Counted from the stretch's first letter, positions 16,921-25,508 are shown. The stretch: 27,943 nt of DNA from JAQGMJ01 sp036271855 (GCA_036271855.1 DATAZV010000062.1:1-27943), one strand, 5' to 3'. Notes: generated by a model from the letters alone, not told the origin. Numbers and translations: made by a program.

Positions 16921-17616
16921 CTATTTCTGCCCGTCTTTCATCCGCACCAGCGAAGCTTCGACGCCATTTTGCGCCAGGGTGGCGCGCACCCGGTTGATGT
17001 CGTCGAGCCGCGCGTAAGGGCCGATGCGCACCCGGTGCACCGTGCCCTTGCCGTCGGTATCGCTGGCTTCCACCTTGGCCTCGAAACCCAGCAGCGCCAG
17101 CTTGGCCTTCTGGTTGTCGGCGTCGCCCGGCGAGCCGTAGGCGCCCACCTGCAGATAATACTGTTCCTTGCCGGTCGGGCTCATCGCGTCTTTGGGCGCG
17201 GTGGGGTCGGCCTTGGCGACATCGGTCCCCTTGTCGGCGCTCTTGTCGGTGGCCTTGCCGGCGTCTTTCTTGGCATCAGGCGTGGCGCTGGCCTTTTCTT
17301 CGCCCGGTAAAATCTTGTAAAAAGAGAAGCGGTCCTCGTCCTTGCCGTCCTTTTTTGCCTCGGCCGTGCGCGCATCCTTGCCGTACAGCGGCGAGTTCGG
17401 GTCGCTGCTCTTGTCGGTGCCCTTGCCCACCGCGGCCGGGCGGTCGTGCCCGGTCTTGTCGGCGAACGGCTTGGGGCCCTTGCTGAGGAAAAAAGCCACG
17501 CCCACGGCAATCGCCAGGCCCAGCACCAGGCCGATGACAATGCCGATCAGGGTGCCGCCGCGGGTCTTGCTGCCGCGGGCTGCGCCGGCCTTGGGTTTGT
17601 AGTCGCGTTGAGCCAT
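16921..17616 (-). CDS. SPOR-domain membrane protein (FtsN-like)
   Basis: A 231-residue single-pass inner-membrane protein: a basic cytoplasmic tail (MAQRDYKPK), a membrane helix at about residues 22-44, a long Lys/Ala/Asp-rich low-complexity periplasmic linker (about 50-145), and a C-terminal SPOR domain (about 150-225; YYLQVGAYGSPGDADNQKAKLALLGF then VHRVRIGPYARLDDINRV). SPOR domains bind denuded peptidoglycan at the division septum. The architecture is that of FtsN, so a cell-division role is likely but not proven. It follows argS by 23 nt, an arrangement common in betaproteobacteria. Confidence 0.85.
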   Translation of the reverse strand: MAQRDYKPKAGAARGSKTRGGTLIGIVIGLVLGLAIAVGVAFFLSKGPKPFADKTGHDRPAAVGKGTDKSSDPNSPLYGKDARTAEAKKDGKDEDRFSFYKILPGEEKASATPDAKKDAGKATDKSADKGTDVAKADPTAPKDAMSPTGKEQYYLQVGAYGSPGDADNQKAKLALLGFEAKVEASDTDGKGTVHRVRIGPYARLDDINRVRATLAQNGVEASLVRMKDGQK

Positions 17617-17639
17617 GATATTTGAGGTTGCCTGCTTTG

Positions 17640-19355
17640 CTACATCTGTTCCGGCGCCGAAACGCCGAGCAGAGCCAGCACGTTTTTGATCACCTGCGCG
17701 GTCGCGGCATAGAGCGCCAGGCGCGCCATTTTAACCGCATCGGGTGCCGCCAGGACACGCAATTCGCGCTCGTTATACAGCGCATGAAACTCAGCCGCGA
17801 GGTCACGCGCGTAGAAAGTGAGGTCGTGCGGCGCCAGGTCGGTGGCCGCGTCGGTGAGCATGTCGGGAAATTCGGCCAGCTTTTGCAGTGCCGACAGTTC
17901 GCGCGCATGGGTTAGCTGGCTCATGTCCGCTCCTCCCAGCGTGCCACGGTCACCGCCCCACTCGCGCAGCACGCTGTTGATGCGGGCGTGCGCATACTGC
18001 ACGTAGTAGACTGGGTTTTCGTCAGTGCTTTTCAGCGCCAGGTCGACGTCGAAGACGAATTCGGTATCCGCCTTGCGCGAAATCAGGAAAAAGCGCACCG
18101 CGTCGCGGCCTTTGGCAAGGTCGCCGCCACCGGACATTTCGATCAGGTCGCGCAAGGTGACGTAGGAGCCGGCGCGCTTGGAGATTTTCACCTCTTCGCC
18201 GCCCTTCATGACCGTCACCATCTTGTGCAGCACGTAGTCTGGATATCCTTGCGGGATGCCCAGATTTACCGCCTGCAGCCCGGCGCGCACCCGCGCGATG
18301 GTGCCATGGTGGTCCGAGCCCTGGATGTTGATGGCGCGCTTGAAGCCGCGTTGCCACTTGGCGATGTGATAGGCGACGTCGGGCACGAAATACGTGTAGG
18401 TACCGTCCGACTTTTTCATCACCCGGTCTTTGTCGTCGCCGTAGTCGGTCGACTTCAGCCACAGCGCGCCGTCCTGCTCGTAAGTCTTGCCGGCGGCCTT
18501 GAGCAGCCCCACGGCGGCTTCGACCTTGCCGTCGCTGTAGAGCGAAGACTCCAGGTAGTAGTTGTCGAAGCGCACGCCGAACACCTTGAGGTCGATGTCC
18601 TGCTCGTTGCGCAAGTAGGCGACGGCGAATTTGCGGATCGACTCGATGTCTTCGATTTCACCGGAAGCGGTTACCGCCATGTCGGCCGCCGTGACCGTCT
18701 TTTTTGCCAGGAAGTCGGCGGCGATGTCGCCGATGTAGTCGCCGTTGTAGGCGTTTTCCGGCCACTGCGTGTCGCCAGGTTTCAAGCCCTTGCAGCGCGC
18801 CTGCACCGACGTGGCGAGGGTGGCGATCTGCACCCCGGCGTCGTTGTAATAAAACTCGCGCGTCACTGTGCAGCCCTGCGACTCGAACAATTGGCACAGC
18901 GAGTCGCCCAGGGCGCCCTGGCGGCCATGGCCGACATGCAGCGGGCCGGTGGGATTGGCGGAGACGAATTCGACCAGCAACGGCTGGCCGGCGCGGGCGT
19001 TGCTGCGGCCGAAGGCTTCACCCTGCGTCAGCACTTCCTTCACCACGCGCTGCTTGGCGGCGGCGGGAATGCGCAGGTTGATAAAGCCCGGGCCGGCGAT
19101 GTCGGCGGACTCGATCACCGCTTTGGACGCGGTGTCGGCATCCAGCGCGGCGACGATGCCTTGCGCCAGTTCGCGCGGATTCTTTTTCAGCGGCTTGGCC
19201 AACTGCATGGCGATGTTGCACGCCAGGTCGCCGTGGGCGGCCACTTTCGGCCGCTCCAGCACGATGTTCGGTTCGGCCGGCGCTGCGTCGCCCAAAGTCT
19301 GGCGCAGGGCGGCTTTGAGGGCCGCAATGATGTCGTTTTTAACCGCGGGGAGCAT
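17640..19355 (-). CDS. argS: Arginyl-tRNA synthetase
   Basis: A 571-residue class I aminoacyl-tRNA synthetase charging tRNA-Arg. An N-terminal additional domain (about 1-105, starting LPAVKNDIIAAL) is followed by the catalytic domain with SANPTGPLHVGHGRQGA (HVGH, residues 140-143) and a degenerate KMSKS loop KISKRAG (390-396), usual for this family. The C-terminal helical domain (about 450-571) binds the anticodon. The frame is open to 19451, but the ATG at 19355 starts the conserved domain; the extra 32 residues would be non-homologous. It is the first gene of the argS-SPOR-dsbA group and is divergent from cobS. Confidence 0.96.
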   Translation of the reverse strand: MLPAVKNDIIAALKAALRQTLGDAAPAEPNIVLERPKVAAHGDLACNIAMQLAKPLKKNPRELAQGIVAALDADTASKAVIESADIAGPGFINLRIPAAAKQRVVKEVLTQGEAFGRSNARAGQPLLVEFVSANPTGPLHVGHGRQGALGDSLCQLFESQGCTVTREFYYNDAGVQIATLATSVQARCKGLKPGDTQWPENAYNGDYIGDIAADFLAKKTVTAADMAVTASGEIEDIESIRKFAVAYLRNEQDIDLKVFGVRFDNYYLESSLYSDGKVEAAVGLLKAAGKTYEQDGALWLKSTDYGDDKDRVMKKSDGTYTYFVPDVAYHIAKWQRGFKRAINIQGSDHHGTIARVRAGLQAVNLGIPQGYPDYVLHKMVTVMKGGEEVKISKRAGSYVTLRDLIEMSGGGDLAKGRDAVRFFLISRKADTEFVFDVDLALKSTDENPVYYVQYAHARINSVLREWGGDRGTLGGADMSQLTHARELSALQKLAEFPDMLTDAATDLAPHDLTFYARDLAAEFHALYNERELRVLAAPDAVKMARLALYAATAQVIKNVLALLGVSAPEQM

Positions 19356-19424
19356 GAAAATCGCGCCTGAAGCAGGCTGCGCATAAGAGTGCGTGAGACA
19401 ATTCGCAATTATAGCCAAGGCTAC

Positions 19425-19461
19425 CCGCCAATTCTGGCGGAAAACTGGCATTTCCCCGCCA
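19425..19461 (+). promoter_or_regulatory. Alternative hairpins in the cobS leader
   Basis: CCGCCA at 19425-19430 can pair with TGGCGG at 19435-19440, and that same TGGCGG can instead pair with a second CCGCCA at 19456-19461, which ends seven bases before the cobS ATG. The two folds exclude each other and the second would cover the translation start region. No cobalamin riboswitch fits in the 113-nt argS-cobS gap. Function is unproven. Confidence 0.35.
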
Positions 19462-19468
19462 AAAACCC

Positions 19469-20287
19469 ATGTTCGCCCGCGAAATCCGGCTTTTTTTCAC
19501 TGCCTGGACGTTTTTTACCCGGGTTCCGCTGCCGGCCGCGCTCGCCGGCTGGGTGGGCTATAGCGAAGACCTGATGAACCGCGCGGCCCGTTATTTTCCG
19601 CTGGTCGGCCTGTGGGTCGGGCTGGTGGCCGCCGCGGTGTTCACCTTCGCCATGTGGCTGTTCACGCCGCTGGTGGCGGTGGCCCTGGCTATGGTGGCGA
19701 CAGTGCTGATGACTGGCGCGTTTCACGAGGACGGCTTTGCCGATGTTTGCGACGGCTTCGGTGGCGCCAGCGATCCGGCGCGGGTGCTGGTGATCATGAA
19801 AGACCCGCGCGTCGGCGCCTTCGGCGCCATCGGCATCGCGCTGATGCTGCTGACCAAATTCGCCGCCTTGCTTTCGCTGGCCGAAGGCACCGACATCGAG
19901 CTTTGCGCCTGGATACTGTTACTGGGCCATACCTTGTCGCGGGCGGCGCCGGTGGCGCTGATCCGCTGGCTGGACTACGTGCGGCCCGAGCCCGACGCCA
20001 AGTCCAAGCCGATGGCGCAGGCAGTGTCCTTGCCCGGCCTGATCGTCGCGTTGTTCTGGGGCATGGTGCCCCTGGGCGGCGTGGTTTACGAATACGAAAA
20101 CGGCTGGCTGCTGGTGGCGGGCGTGATTCCCGTTGCACTGGCAACGCTTGCGCTGGGCCTCTGGTTCCGGCGCCGTATCAGCGGCTACACCGGCGACTGT
20201 CTGGGTGCCACCCAGCAGGTGGCCGAAGTGGTGTTCTACCTTTATGCGGTTGCCGTGCTGGCGCCGCCACCCAGCGGCAGTGTATGA
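19469..20287 (+). CDS. cobS: Adenosylcobinamide-GDP ribazoletransferase (cobalamin synthase)
   Basis: A 272-residue polytopic inner-membrane protein. RLFFTAWTFFTRVPLP near the N-terminus and GAFHEDGFADVCDGFGG (about residues 87-103), carrying the acidic catalytic residues, are CobS signatures; MKDPRVGAFGAIG follows. It joins adenosylcobinamide-GDP to alpha-ribazole (or its phosphate), the final assembly step of coenzyme B12. Its stop overlaps the cobC start by 4 nt. The leader lacks a clear purine-rich ribosome binding site. Other cobalamin genes (cobT, cobU, cobD) are not present in the window, so this pair is detached from the rest of the pathway here. Confidence 0.93.
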   Translation: MFAREIRLFFTAWTFFTRVPLPAALAGWVGYSEDLMNRAARYFPLVGLWVGLVAAAVFTFAMWLFTPLVAVALAMVATVLMTGAFHEDGFADVCDGFGGASDPARVLVIMKDPRVGAFGAIGIALMLLTKFAALLSLAEGTDIELCAWILLLGHTLSRAAPVALIRWLDYVRPEPDAKSKPMAQAVSLPGLIVALFWGMVPLGGVVYEYENGWLLVAGVIPVALATLALGLWFRRRISGYTGDCLGATQQVAEVVFYLYAVAVLAPPPSGSV

Positions 20288-20892
20288 GTGCGATGCAGCT
20301 TTACCTGATTCGCCACACGCGGCCGGCGGTGCCTGAGGGCCTGTGCTACGGCCGGCAGGACGTGCTGCTGGACGAAGGGCACTTGCAAGCGCGCCTGCCG
20401 GAAATCGCAACCCAGCTGCCGCCCGGGCTGCTGTTTCACAGCAGCCCGGCCAGCCGCTGCACGCGACTCGCCGATGGACTGGCCGGGGCCTCCGGCGGCA
20501 CGCTGGCGGCGCCCGACGCACGCCTGCACGAGATGCACTTCGGCGATTGGGAAGGTCAACTTTGGTGCGACCTGCCGCGTGAAGAAACCATGCGCTGGAC
20601 CGGCGACATCGTGCAACACTCGCCGCCGCAAGGCGAGAATTTCATGGCCATGTGGGCGCGCGTAGAAGCCTTTCGCCGCGAGGTGATACACGCCGCCGCG
20701 GCACAAGGGCAAGCCGCGCTGGCCGTGGTCGGCCATGCCGGCAGCCTGAAGGTGCTGATCATGCAGGCGCTCAAGCTGCAGCCGCGGCAGTTCGGTGCTT
20801 TCGAGTTATCGCAAGGCCATGTCAGCCGCATCGACGTCAGCGTGGACGAAACCGAAACCCCGATCGAAAAGCTGATTTTCCTGAACCGGTAG
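20284..20892 (+). CDS. cobC: Histidine phosphatase, probable alpha-ribazole phosphatase CobC
   Basis: A 202-residue phosphoglycerate-mutase-like phosphatase. YLIRHTRPAVPEGLCYGRQDV carries the catalytic RHT motif and the LCYGRQD segment typical of CobC; HEMHFGDWEG and VVGHAGSLK supply further active-site residues, including the second catalytic histidine. CobC removes the phosphate from alpha-ribazole 5'-phosphate or adenosylcobalamin 5'-phosphate. The 4-nt ATGA overlap with cobS supports this role over a generic phosphatase. An ATG at 20293 is an alternative start. No further cobalamin gene follows. Confidence 0.88.
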   Translation: MSAMQLYLIRHTRPAVPEGLCYGRQDVLLDEGHLQARLPEIATQLPPGLLFHSSPASRCTRLADGLAGASGGTLAAPDARLHEMHFGDWEGQLWCDLPREETMRWTGDIVQHSPPQGENFMAMWARVEAFRREVIHAAAAQGQAALAVVGHAGSLKVLIMQALKLQPRQFGAFELSQGHVSRIDVSVDETETPIEKLIFLNR

Positions 20893-20963
20893 GTGCACTG
20901 CTTTCGTCACCCGGTACGCAAGCTGCTATCGTTGTCCATCCACCATCCACTCCGCAGGTTCTT

Positions 20964-21911
20964 ATGAGCGCCACCCACAGTCTCAAGCCCTCTCCCAAAA
21001 CCGTTCACTGGGGTTATTTCGACGCTGCCCTGCCGCCGGTGCTGCGCATCGCCAGCGGTGACCGCATCCAGGTGGAGACGGTGTCCGGCTCCGCCGAGCA
21101 GATGCCCAAGCCACCGTTCACCGTGCCGGAAGACCTGAAGCAGATCCATGCGGCAGTCAAGCCCATGCTCGGGCCGCACATCCTCTGCGGCCCGGTGTGG
21201 GTCGAGGGCGCCGAGCCGGGCGACACCCTGCAGGTGGACATCGAGGAAATGGCGCCGCGCGAGGAGTGGGGCTACAACCTGATCGCCCCGCTGCGCGGCA
21301 GCCTGCCGGAGGACTTTCCCGAAGGTCGGCTGATCCACATCCCGATCGACCTGAAGCGCCGCGTCGCCACCATGTCCTGGGGTACGGAAATTCCGCTGCG
21401 GCCCTTTTTCGGCATCATGGCCACCGCGCCGCGTCCCGGCTACGGCAAGGTCACTTCCATCGTACCGCGCGAATACGGCGGCAACATGGACAACAAGGAA
21501 CTGATCGCCGGCAGCACGCTCTACCTGCCGATATTCAACCCGGGTGCCATGTTCTCGGTCGGCGACGGCCACGGCGTGCAGGGCGACGGCGAGGTCTGCC
21601 TCTCCGCTCTGGAAACCGCCCTGCGCGGGACCCTGCGCCTGACCGTGCGCAAGGACATGCAACTGAAATTTCCGCGTGCGGAGACGCCCAACCACTACAT
21701 CACCATGGGCATGGACGAAGACCTCGACGATGCCGCCAAGCAGGCCCTGCGCGAAATGATCAAGCTGCTGCAGCAAATCGCCGGGCTGTCGGCGCTCGAT
21801 GCCTATACCCTGTGCAGCCTGGCGTGCGACCTGCGCGTGACGCAACTGGTCGACGGCAACAAGGGCGTGCACGCGATGATCACCAAAGAGATGGCCAAAC
21901 GCGGCAAATAA
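20964..21911 (+). CDS. Acetamidase/formamidase family protein (FmdA/AmdA)
   Basis: A 315-residue cytoplasmic amidase of the FmdA_AmdA family. Recognisable segments are HWGYFDAALPPVLRIASGDRI near the N-terminus, GPVWVEGAEPGDTLQVDI (about 76-93) and the metal/active-site segment SVGDGHGVQGDGEVCLSALET (about 198-218). These enzymes hydrolyse formamide or acetamide to ammonia and the acid. The start at 20964 follows AGG and gives the family length; the longer upstream frame lies inside cobC. It stands alone after cobC (71-nt gap) and converges on a dehydrogenase/amidohydrolase pair. The natural substrate is unknown. Confidence 0.87.
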   Translation: MSATHSLKPSPKTVHWGYFDAALPPVLRIASGDRIQVETVSGSAEQMPKPPFTVPEDLKQIHAAVKPMLGPHILCGPVWVEGAEPGDTLQVDIEEMAPREEWGYNLIAPLRGSLPEDFPEGRLIHIPIDLKRRVATMSWGTEIPLRPFFGIMATAPRPGYGKVTSIVPREYGGNMDNKELIAGSTLYLPIFNPGAMFSVGDGHGVQGDGEVCLSALETALRGTLRLTVRKDMQLKFPRAETPNHYITMGMDEDLDDAAKQALREMIKLLQQIAGLSALDAYTLCSLACDLRVTQLVDGNKGVHAMITKEMAKRGK

Positions 21912-21912
21912 A

Positions 21913-21938
21913 AAGCGCCTGCGTTGCAGGCGCTTCTT
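21913..21938. terminator. Bidirectional rho-independent terminator
   Basis: A perfect 10-bp stem, AAGCGCCTGC (21913-21922) with GCAGGCGCTT (21926-21935), closes a GTT loop. T-rich sequence follows on the plus strand and an A-run overlapping the amidase stop codon precedes it, so it can end both converging transcripts. Confidence 0.85.
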
Positions 21939-21964
21939 TATGCAGCGGTACCGCTCAGGCCCGC

Positions 21965-22852
21965 TTATACCTTGTTAGCCGACAACCCGGAAAGCCGCTC
22001 CAGCACCTTGACCACCGCAATGAAATCCTCGGAGGCATAGCCGTCCGCATTGGTCGCCTTCATCATCTGCCGGGTGGTTGCGGTGATTTGCAGTGGCACG
22101 CCGAGGGCGTCGCCGGCATCGAGCATCAGGTCGATGTCCTTGCAGAGCTGGTTCGGCGTGAAGGTCGGCGTGAAGTCGCGCGTCTTCAGCAGGCGCGCTT
22201 TCGCCTTCACCCAGGGCGAGCCTACCGTGCTGGCGGAAAGTCCGTCCAGCATGGTGCTCCACTCCAGGCCGCCCTTGCGGCCCAGTGCCAGCGCCTCGGC
22301 CAGCACGCTGGCGGTGTTCGCCACCACCAGGTTGATCACCAGCTTCATGTAGCGCGCTTGTTCGGCATCGCCGACATATACCTGGGCGCTGCTGAATTTT
22401 TTCACCATCGGCTCGACCAGCTTCCAGGCCTCCGGCGGTCCGGAAACCAGCGCAGTGAGCTCGCCGGCTTCTGCCGAGTTGGAATTGCCCGATACCGGCA
22501 TGCGCAGGTAGTGCACACCGCGCTTGCCGGCCGCCAGCGCGATCTCGGCGGAGATCGCCGGCGATACCGTGCTGGTGTCGATGTAGATCCCGCCCTGCTT
22601 CAGGTTGGCGACGATGCCCGCCGCTCCCAGCGCCGCGGCGCCGAGGATCTTGTCGTCCGGCAGGGAAGAGAACACCACGTCGCTTAGCCCCGCGCAATGG
22701 GCGATGGAATCGGATGCCGTCGCGCCGTGCGACACCGCTTTTTTCACCATCTCCGGGTTCGGGTCGCAGACGGTGAGCTTGAAGCCGCCCTGCAACATGA
22801 AGCGCGCCATGGGCGAACCCATGCGGCCGATGCCGATAAAACCGATGTTCAT
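21965..22852 (-). CDS. NAD(P)-dependent oxidoreductase, 3-hydroxyisobutyrate dehydrogenase family
   Basis: A 295-residue beta-hydroxyacid dehydrogenase. The Rossmann loop is GFIGIGRMGSPM (4-15) with Asp30 ending the second strand (NAD preference), the substrate motif is MPVSGNSNSAEAG (118-130), and the catalytic lysine is Lys170 in MKLVINLV. Relatives act on 3-hydroxyisobutyrate, tartronate semialdehyde, 6-phosphogluconate-like or imine substrates. GGAGA lies eight bases before the ATG at 22852; the longer frame overlaps the amidohydrolase gene. It follows the amidohydrolase by 31 nt and must be co-transcribed with it. The substrate is unknown. Confidence 0.86.
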   Translation of the reverse strand: MNIGFIGIGRMGSPMARFMLQGGFKLTVCDPNPEMVKKAVSHGATASDSIAHCAGLSDVVFSSLPDDKILGAAALGAAGIVANLKQGGIYIDTSTVSPAISAEIALAAGKRGVHYLRMPVSGNSNSAEAGELTALVSGPPEAWKLVEPMVKKFSSAQVYVGDAEQARYMKLVINLVVANTASVLAEALALGRKGGLEWSTMLDGLSASTVGSPWVKAKARLLKTRDFTPTFTPNQLCKDIDLMLDAGDALGVPLQITATTRQMMKATNADGYASEDFIAVVKVLERLSGLSANKV

Positions 22853-22883
22853 TTGCTTGTCTCCAGAATTCGGCTGACGAGCC

Positions 22884-24248
22884 TTACGCTGCCGCCATGG
22901 TTTTGAGCCCGATCTCATGCAGGATGCGCGCGCCGGATTCGCGCAACGCGTCCATCTTTGGCTTGAGATTCGGATACAGCAGCTTGTAGTCGCGCTTCTT
23001 GTACTCACCTGCGATCAGCACATGCTCGATATTGGCGAGACTGGTCTGCGTCACCACGGTCGCGACCGGGTCGTGCATCGGCCACATGTTGAGTTCGTCG
23101 GCCTTGATCACCACTAGGTCGGCCTGCTTGCCCGGGGTGATCGAACCGATGCGGTCCTGCTGTTTGAGCATACGCGCACCCTCGGTAGTCACCCACTCCA
23201 GCGCCTTGCGGCAATAGATGGTCGAGGTTTCGGGGATGCCGCCCTTTTCCTGGCGGAATTGCCCATTGTCCAGGCCGCGCTGCGCCGCCATCGCCAGCCG
23301 TGCCACCGTAAACATGTCGCCGCTGATGCCCGACTCCAGGTCCACGCCCAGGCTGGGCGCGCCGCCAAGCTTGAGCAAACGCCCGGTGATGGCAAAGCCA
23401 TGGCCCTGGCCCATTTCGGTTTCGGGGGTCAGCGAAAACGTCACGCCGATCTCCAGCATGAACTTCAGTTGCTCGTCGGTCAGGGTCTGGCCGTGGACGA
23501 TGTTGTTGTTGTCACCCAGCAGGCCCTCGGCGCGCAGGCGGTCCCAGCCATCGGGCACGCGCGCGGCGCCGCCGGCGCAATGCATGCTGGCGATCAGGCC
23601 GTACTCGCGCGCCAGCTTGAAGTCGGCGACGGCGACATCATAAGTCGAATAGTGCGGCCCGAGTATCGCCAGGCCCAGGCTGACCTTGCCGTTGTCGTCG
23701 GAAAGCCGGCCCTTGCGCAGCCGGTCCACCTCACCTTGCGGATGCGGCAATTCCCAGAACGGCTTTTGCCCCGGCTTGGGGTCGGGCTTGGGCGAGCCAT
23801 GGAAAAACGCGGCGCGAATGCCGGACTCGATCAGCCCGTCCAGCGCGCGGTCGGTGTGGTCCGGCGTCGGGTTGTTATGGCACCAGTCGACCAAGGTGGT
23901 GGTGCCGCAATTGATCTGGTTCAGCCCGCCCATCAAGGTGGCGATGTACAAGTCGTCAGGCCGGAACTTGGTCGCCAGGCCCGCGTGCATGTGATGGAAA
24001 TACTCCATCAAGGTCCAGTTCGCCGCCACCCCGCGCAGCGCTGTCTGCCAGGTGTGCATGTGGGCATTGATCAGGCCGGGGATGACAATGCGGCCGTGGC
24101 CGTCGATCACCTCGGCATCGCCCGCGGCAAGGGTGGGGCCGACGGCGGCGATACGCTCGCCGTCGATCAGGATGTCGCCTTGCGCCAGGTCGCCGATCTT
24201 CTCGTCCATGCTGACGATAGTGGCGCCCTTGATGAGTTTTTTAGCCAT
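22884..24248 (-). CDS. Amidohydrolase-superfamily hydrolase, TrzA/AtzB/MtaD-like
   Basis: A 454-residue metal-dependent hydrolase. Metal ligands appear as His63 and His65 (NAHMH), His223 (SMHCAGG), His252 (VHGQTL) and Asp303 (GVDLESGISGD), the pattern of the chlorohydrolase/cytosine-deaminase-like branch. The N-terminal beta-sandwich (about 1-58) and C-terminal region (about 390-454, TPGKQADLVVIKAD) are complete. Members deaminate or dechlorinate heterocycles; the substrate cannot be read from sequence. The start at 24248 is the first conserved residue; the frame open to 24377 adds non-homologous residues. It is first in a two-gene unit with a hydroxyisobutyrate-dehydrogenase-like enzyme. No clear ribosome binding site is visible. 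Confidence 0.88.
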   Translation of the reverse strand: MAKKLIKGATIVSMDEKIGDLAQGDILIDGERIAAVGPTLAAGDAEVIDGHGRIVIPGLINAHMHTWQTALRGVAANWTLMEYFHHMHAGLATKFRPDDLYIATLMGGLNQINCGTTTLVDWCHNNPTPDHTDRALDGLIESGIRAAFFHGSPKPDPKPGQKPFWELPHPQGEVDRLRKGRLSDDNGKVSLGLAILGPHYSTYDVAVADFKLAREYGLIASMHCAGGAARVPDGWDRLRAEGLLGDNNNIVHGQTLTDEQLKFMLEIGVTFSLTPETEMGQGHGFAITGRLLKLGGAPSLGVDLESGISGDMFTVARLAMAAQRGLDNGQFRQEKGGIPETSTIYCRKALEWVTTEGARMLKQQDRIGSITPGKQADLVVIKADELNMWPMHDPVATVVTQTSLANIEHVLIAGEYKKRDYKLLYPNLKPKMDALRESGARILHEIGLKTMAAA

Positions 24249-24258
24249 GCGTGCTGTG

Positions 24259-24274
24259 CGCGGCTTGCGCCGCG
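24259..24274 (-). other. Hairpin just upstream of the amidohydrolase start
   Basis: CGCGGC (24259-24264) and GCCGCG (24269-24274) pair around TTGC, ten bases upstream of the ATG and where a ribosome binding site would be expected. The rest of the 144-nt gap (24249-24392) shows no gene. Chance pairing in GC-rich DNA is possible. Confidence 0.35.
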
Positions 24275-24392
24275 GAATATCCAGGGGCAAACATCTTACA
24301 GCGCGGCGACGGCTATGCGCGAGTTGCGCGAAGCAAAATTTCGGTGTCGCGCTTATGAAAGATATTTGTTCGCGCACCGGACCAGGCGCTAC

Positions 24393-25508
24393 TTAGTGCG
24401 GTGTCGTGGCGTAGGGATCGGCAAAGTCCGGATTGCGCAAAAAGCCGTAGTCCGTGAGACTTTCGAGAAACGCTAGCAGGTCTCCCTTTTGCTCCGCGCT
24501 CATCGCAAAGCCCTGGATGAACTGGCTGCGCAATGGATTGGCGGTGCGCCCGCCACGCGCATAGTGGTCCAGCACTTCGTCCAGGGTGGCGATCGAGCCA
24601 TCGTGCATATACGGGGCGGTGACGGCGACATTGCGCAGGGTGGGTGCGCGAAACTTGCCCATGTCTTCCGCCTTGCCGGTTACCGCCATCAGGCCGGTGT
24701 TGGCGGCCGGGTAGGCACCGCGGCCATCGAGGTTGTACAGCCCGGTGTTGTGAAAGGCGACTTCCGGATGCTCCAGGCGCTGGTGCATCACCGTGTCGGT
24801 GAAGTTGATGCCGCCGTGGCAGTGAAAGCACTTCATCTGCTCGCTGAAAAACAGCTTCTCGCCGCGCTTGGCCGCCTCGCTGATGGCGCCGGCCTGGCCG
24901 CCATAGCGGTAGCGGTCGTAGGGCGAGTCGAATGAGAGCAGGGTGCGCTCGAAGGCGGCGATGGCGCGGGTGAGGTTGGGGAGTGTGCCCGGTTGCGTCT
25001 CACCGGGAAAGGCCGCGCGAAACAGCCGCGCATAGCGCGCGTCGTCGGTGAGCAGAAGGGCGATCATCGCCTCGCGCCCGGCCAGGCCCATTTCCACCGG
25101 CGCGGTGCCGAACATCGGCACCAGTGCCTGGGTTTCCAGCGCATGCTGCAAGGGGTCGGCCCAGGTCAGCACCGGGTTGTACGCAGCGTTGGCCAGCGAC
25201 ATGCTGTTGCGCGGGTGCGACTGGCCGGAGACGCCCAGTGCCACGGCGCGGCCATCGGTGAAGGCGCGCGCCTGCTGGTGGCAGGTGGCGCAACTGAAGC
25301 TGCCGTCGGCCGACAGGCGCTTGTCGTAGAACAGCAGGCGCCCCAGCTCGACCTTGGCCGGCGACATCGGGTTGTCGGCGGGCACCAGCGGGCGTGGCGC
25401 CCAGGCGGGAAGCTGCCATTGATAAGCACTCTCGATGGCCAGGCCCGCGCCGGCCCCCAGCAACAGGGCGGTAGCGAGGAAATAAGAAAACGGACGCGGC
25501 CAGGGCAT
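24393..25508 (-). CDS. Di-heme cytochrome c peroxidase / MauG-MbnH-type protein
   Basis: A 371-residue exported di-heme c-type cytochrome. An N-terminal signal or anchor helix (about 7-27) is followed by haem site 1, CATCH (Cys73, Cys76, His77), and haem site 2, CFHCH (Cys227, Cys230, His231). FYDKRLSADGSFSCATCH, NSMSLANAAYNPVLTWADP and FRAPTLRNVAVTAPYMHDGS are typical of the CcpA/MauG superfamily; Trp116 lies where the inter-haem tryptophan is expected. Such enzymes reduce peroxide or oxidise protein side chains via bis-Fe(IV) haem. The sequence style resembles MbnH-type members, but no MbnP partner gene is adjacent, so the substrate is open. It stands alone between hslU and the amidohydrolase gene. 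Confidence 0.87.
   Translation of the reverse strand: MPWPRPFSYFLATALLLGAGAGLAIESAYQWQLPAWAPRPLVPADNPMSPAKVELGRLLFYDKRLSADGSFSCATCHQQARAFTDGRAVALGVSGQSHPRNSMSLANAAYNPVLTWADPLQHALETQALVPMFGTAPVEMGLAGREAMIALLLTDDARYARLFRAAFPGETQPGTLPNLTRAIAAFERTLLSFDSPYDRYRYGGQAGAISEAAKRGEKLFFSEQMKCFHCHGGINFTDTVMHQRLEHPEVAFHNTGLYNLDGRGAYPAANTGLMAVTGKAEDMGKFRAPTLRNVAVTAPYMHDGSIATLDEVLDHYARGGRTANPLRSQFIQGFAMSAEQKGDLLAFLESLTDYGFLRNPDFADPYATTPH

Noticed and set aside
17988..19370. 460-codon plus-strand frame across argS
   Set aside because: Shadow frame opposite a clearly conserved synthetase.
19356..19468. Possible cobalamin riboswitch upstream of cobS
   Set aside because: The gap is only 113 nt, shorter than the typical element, and no B12-box-like sequence was recognised.
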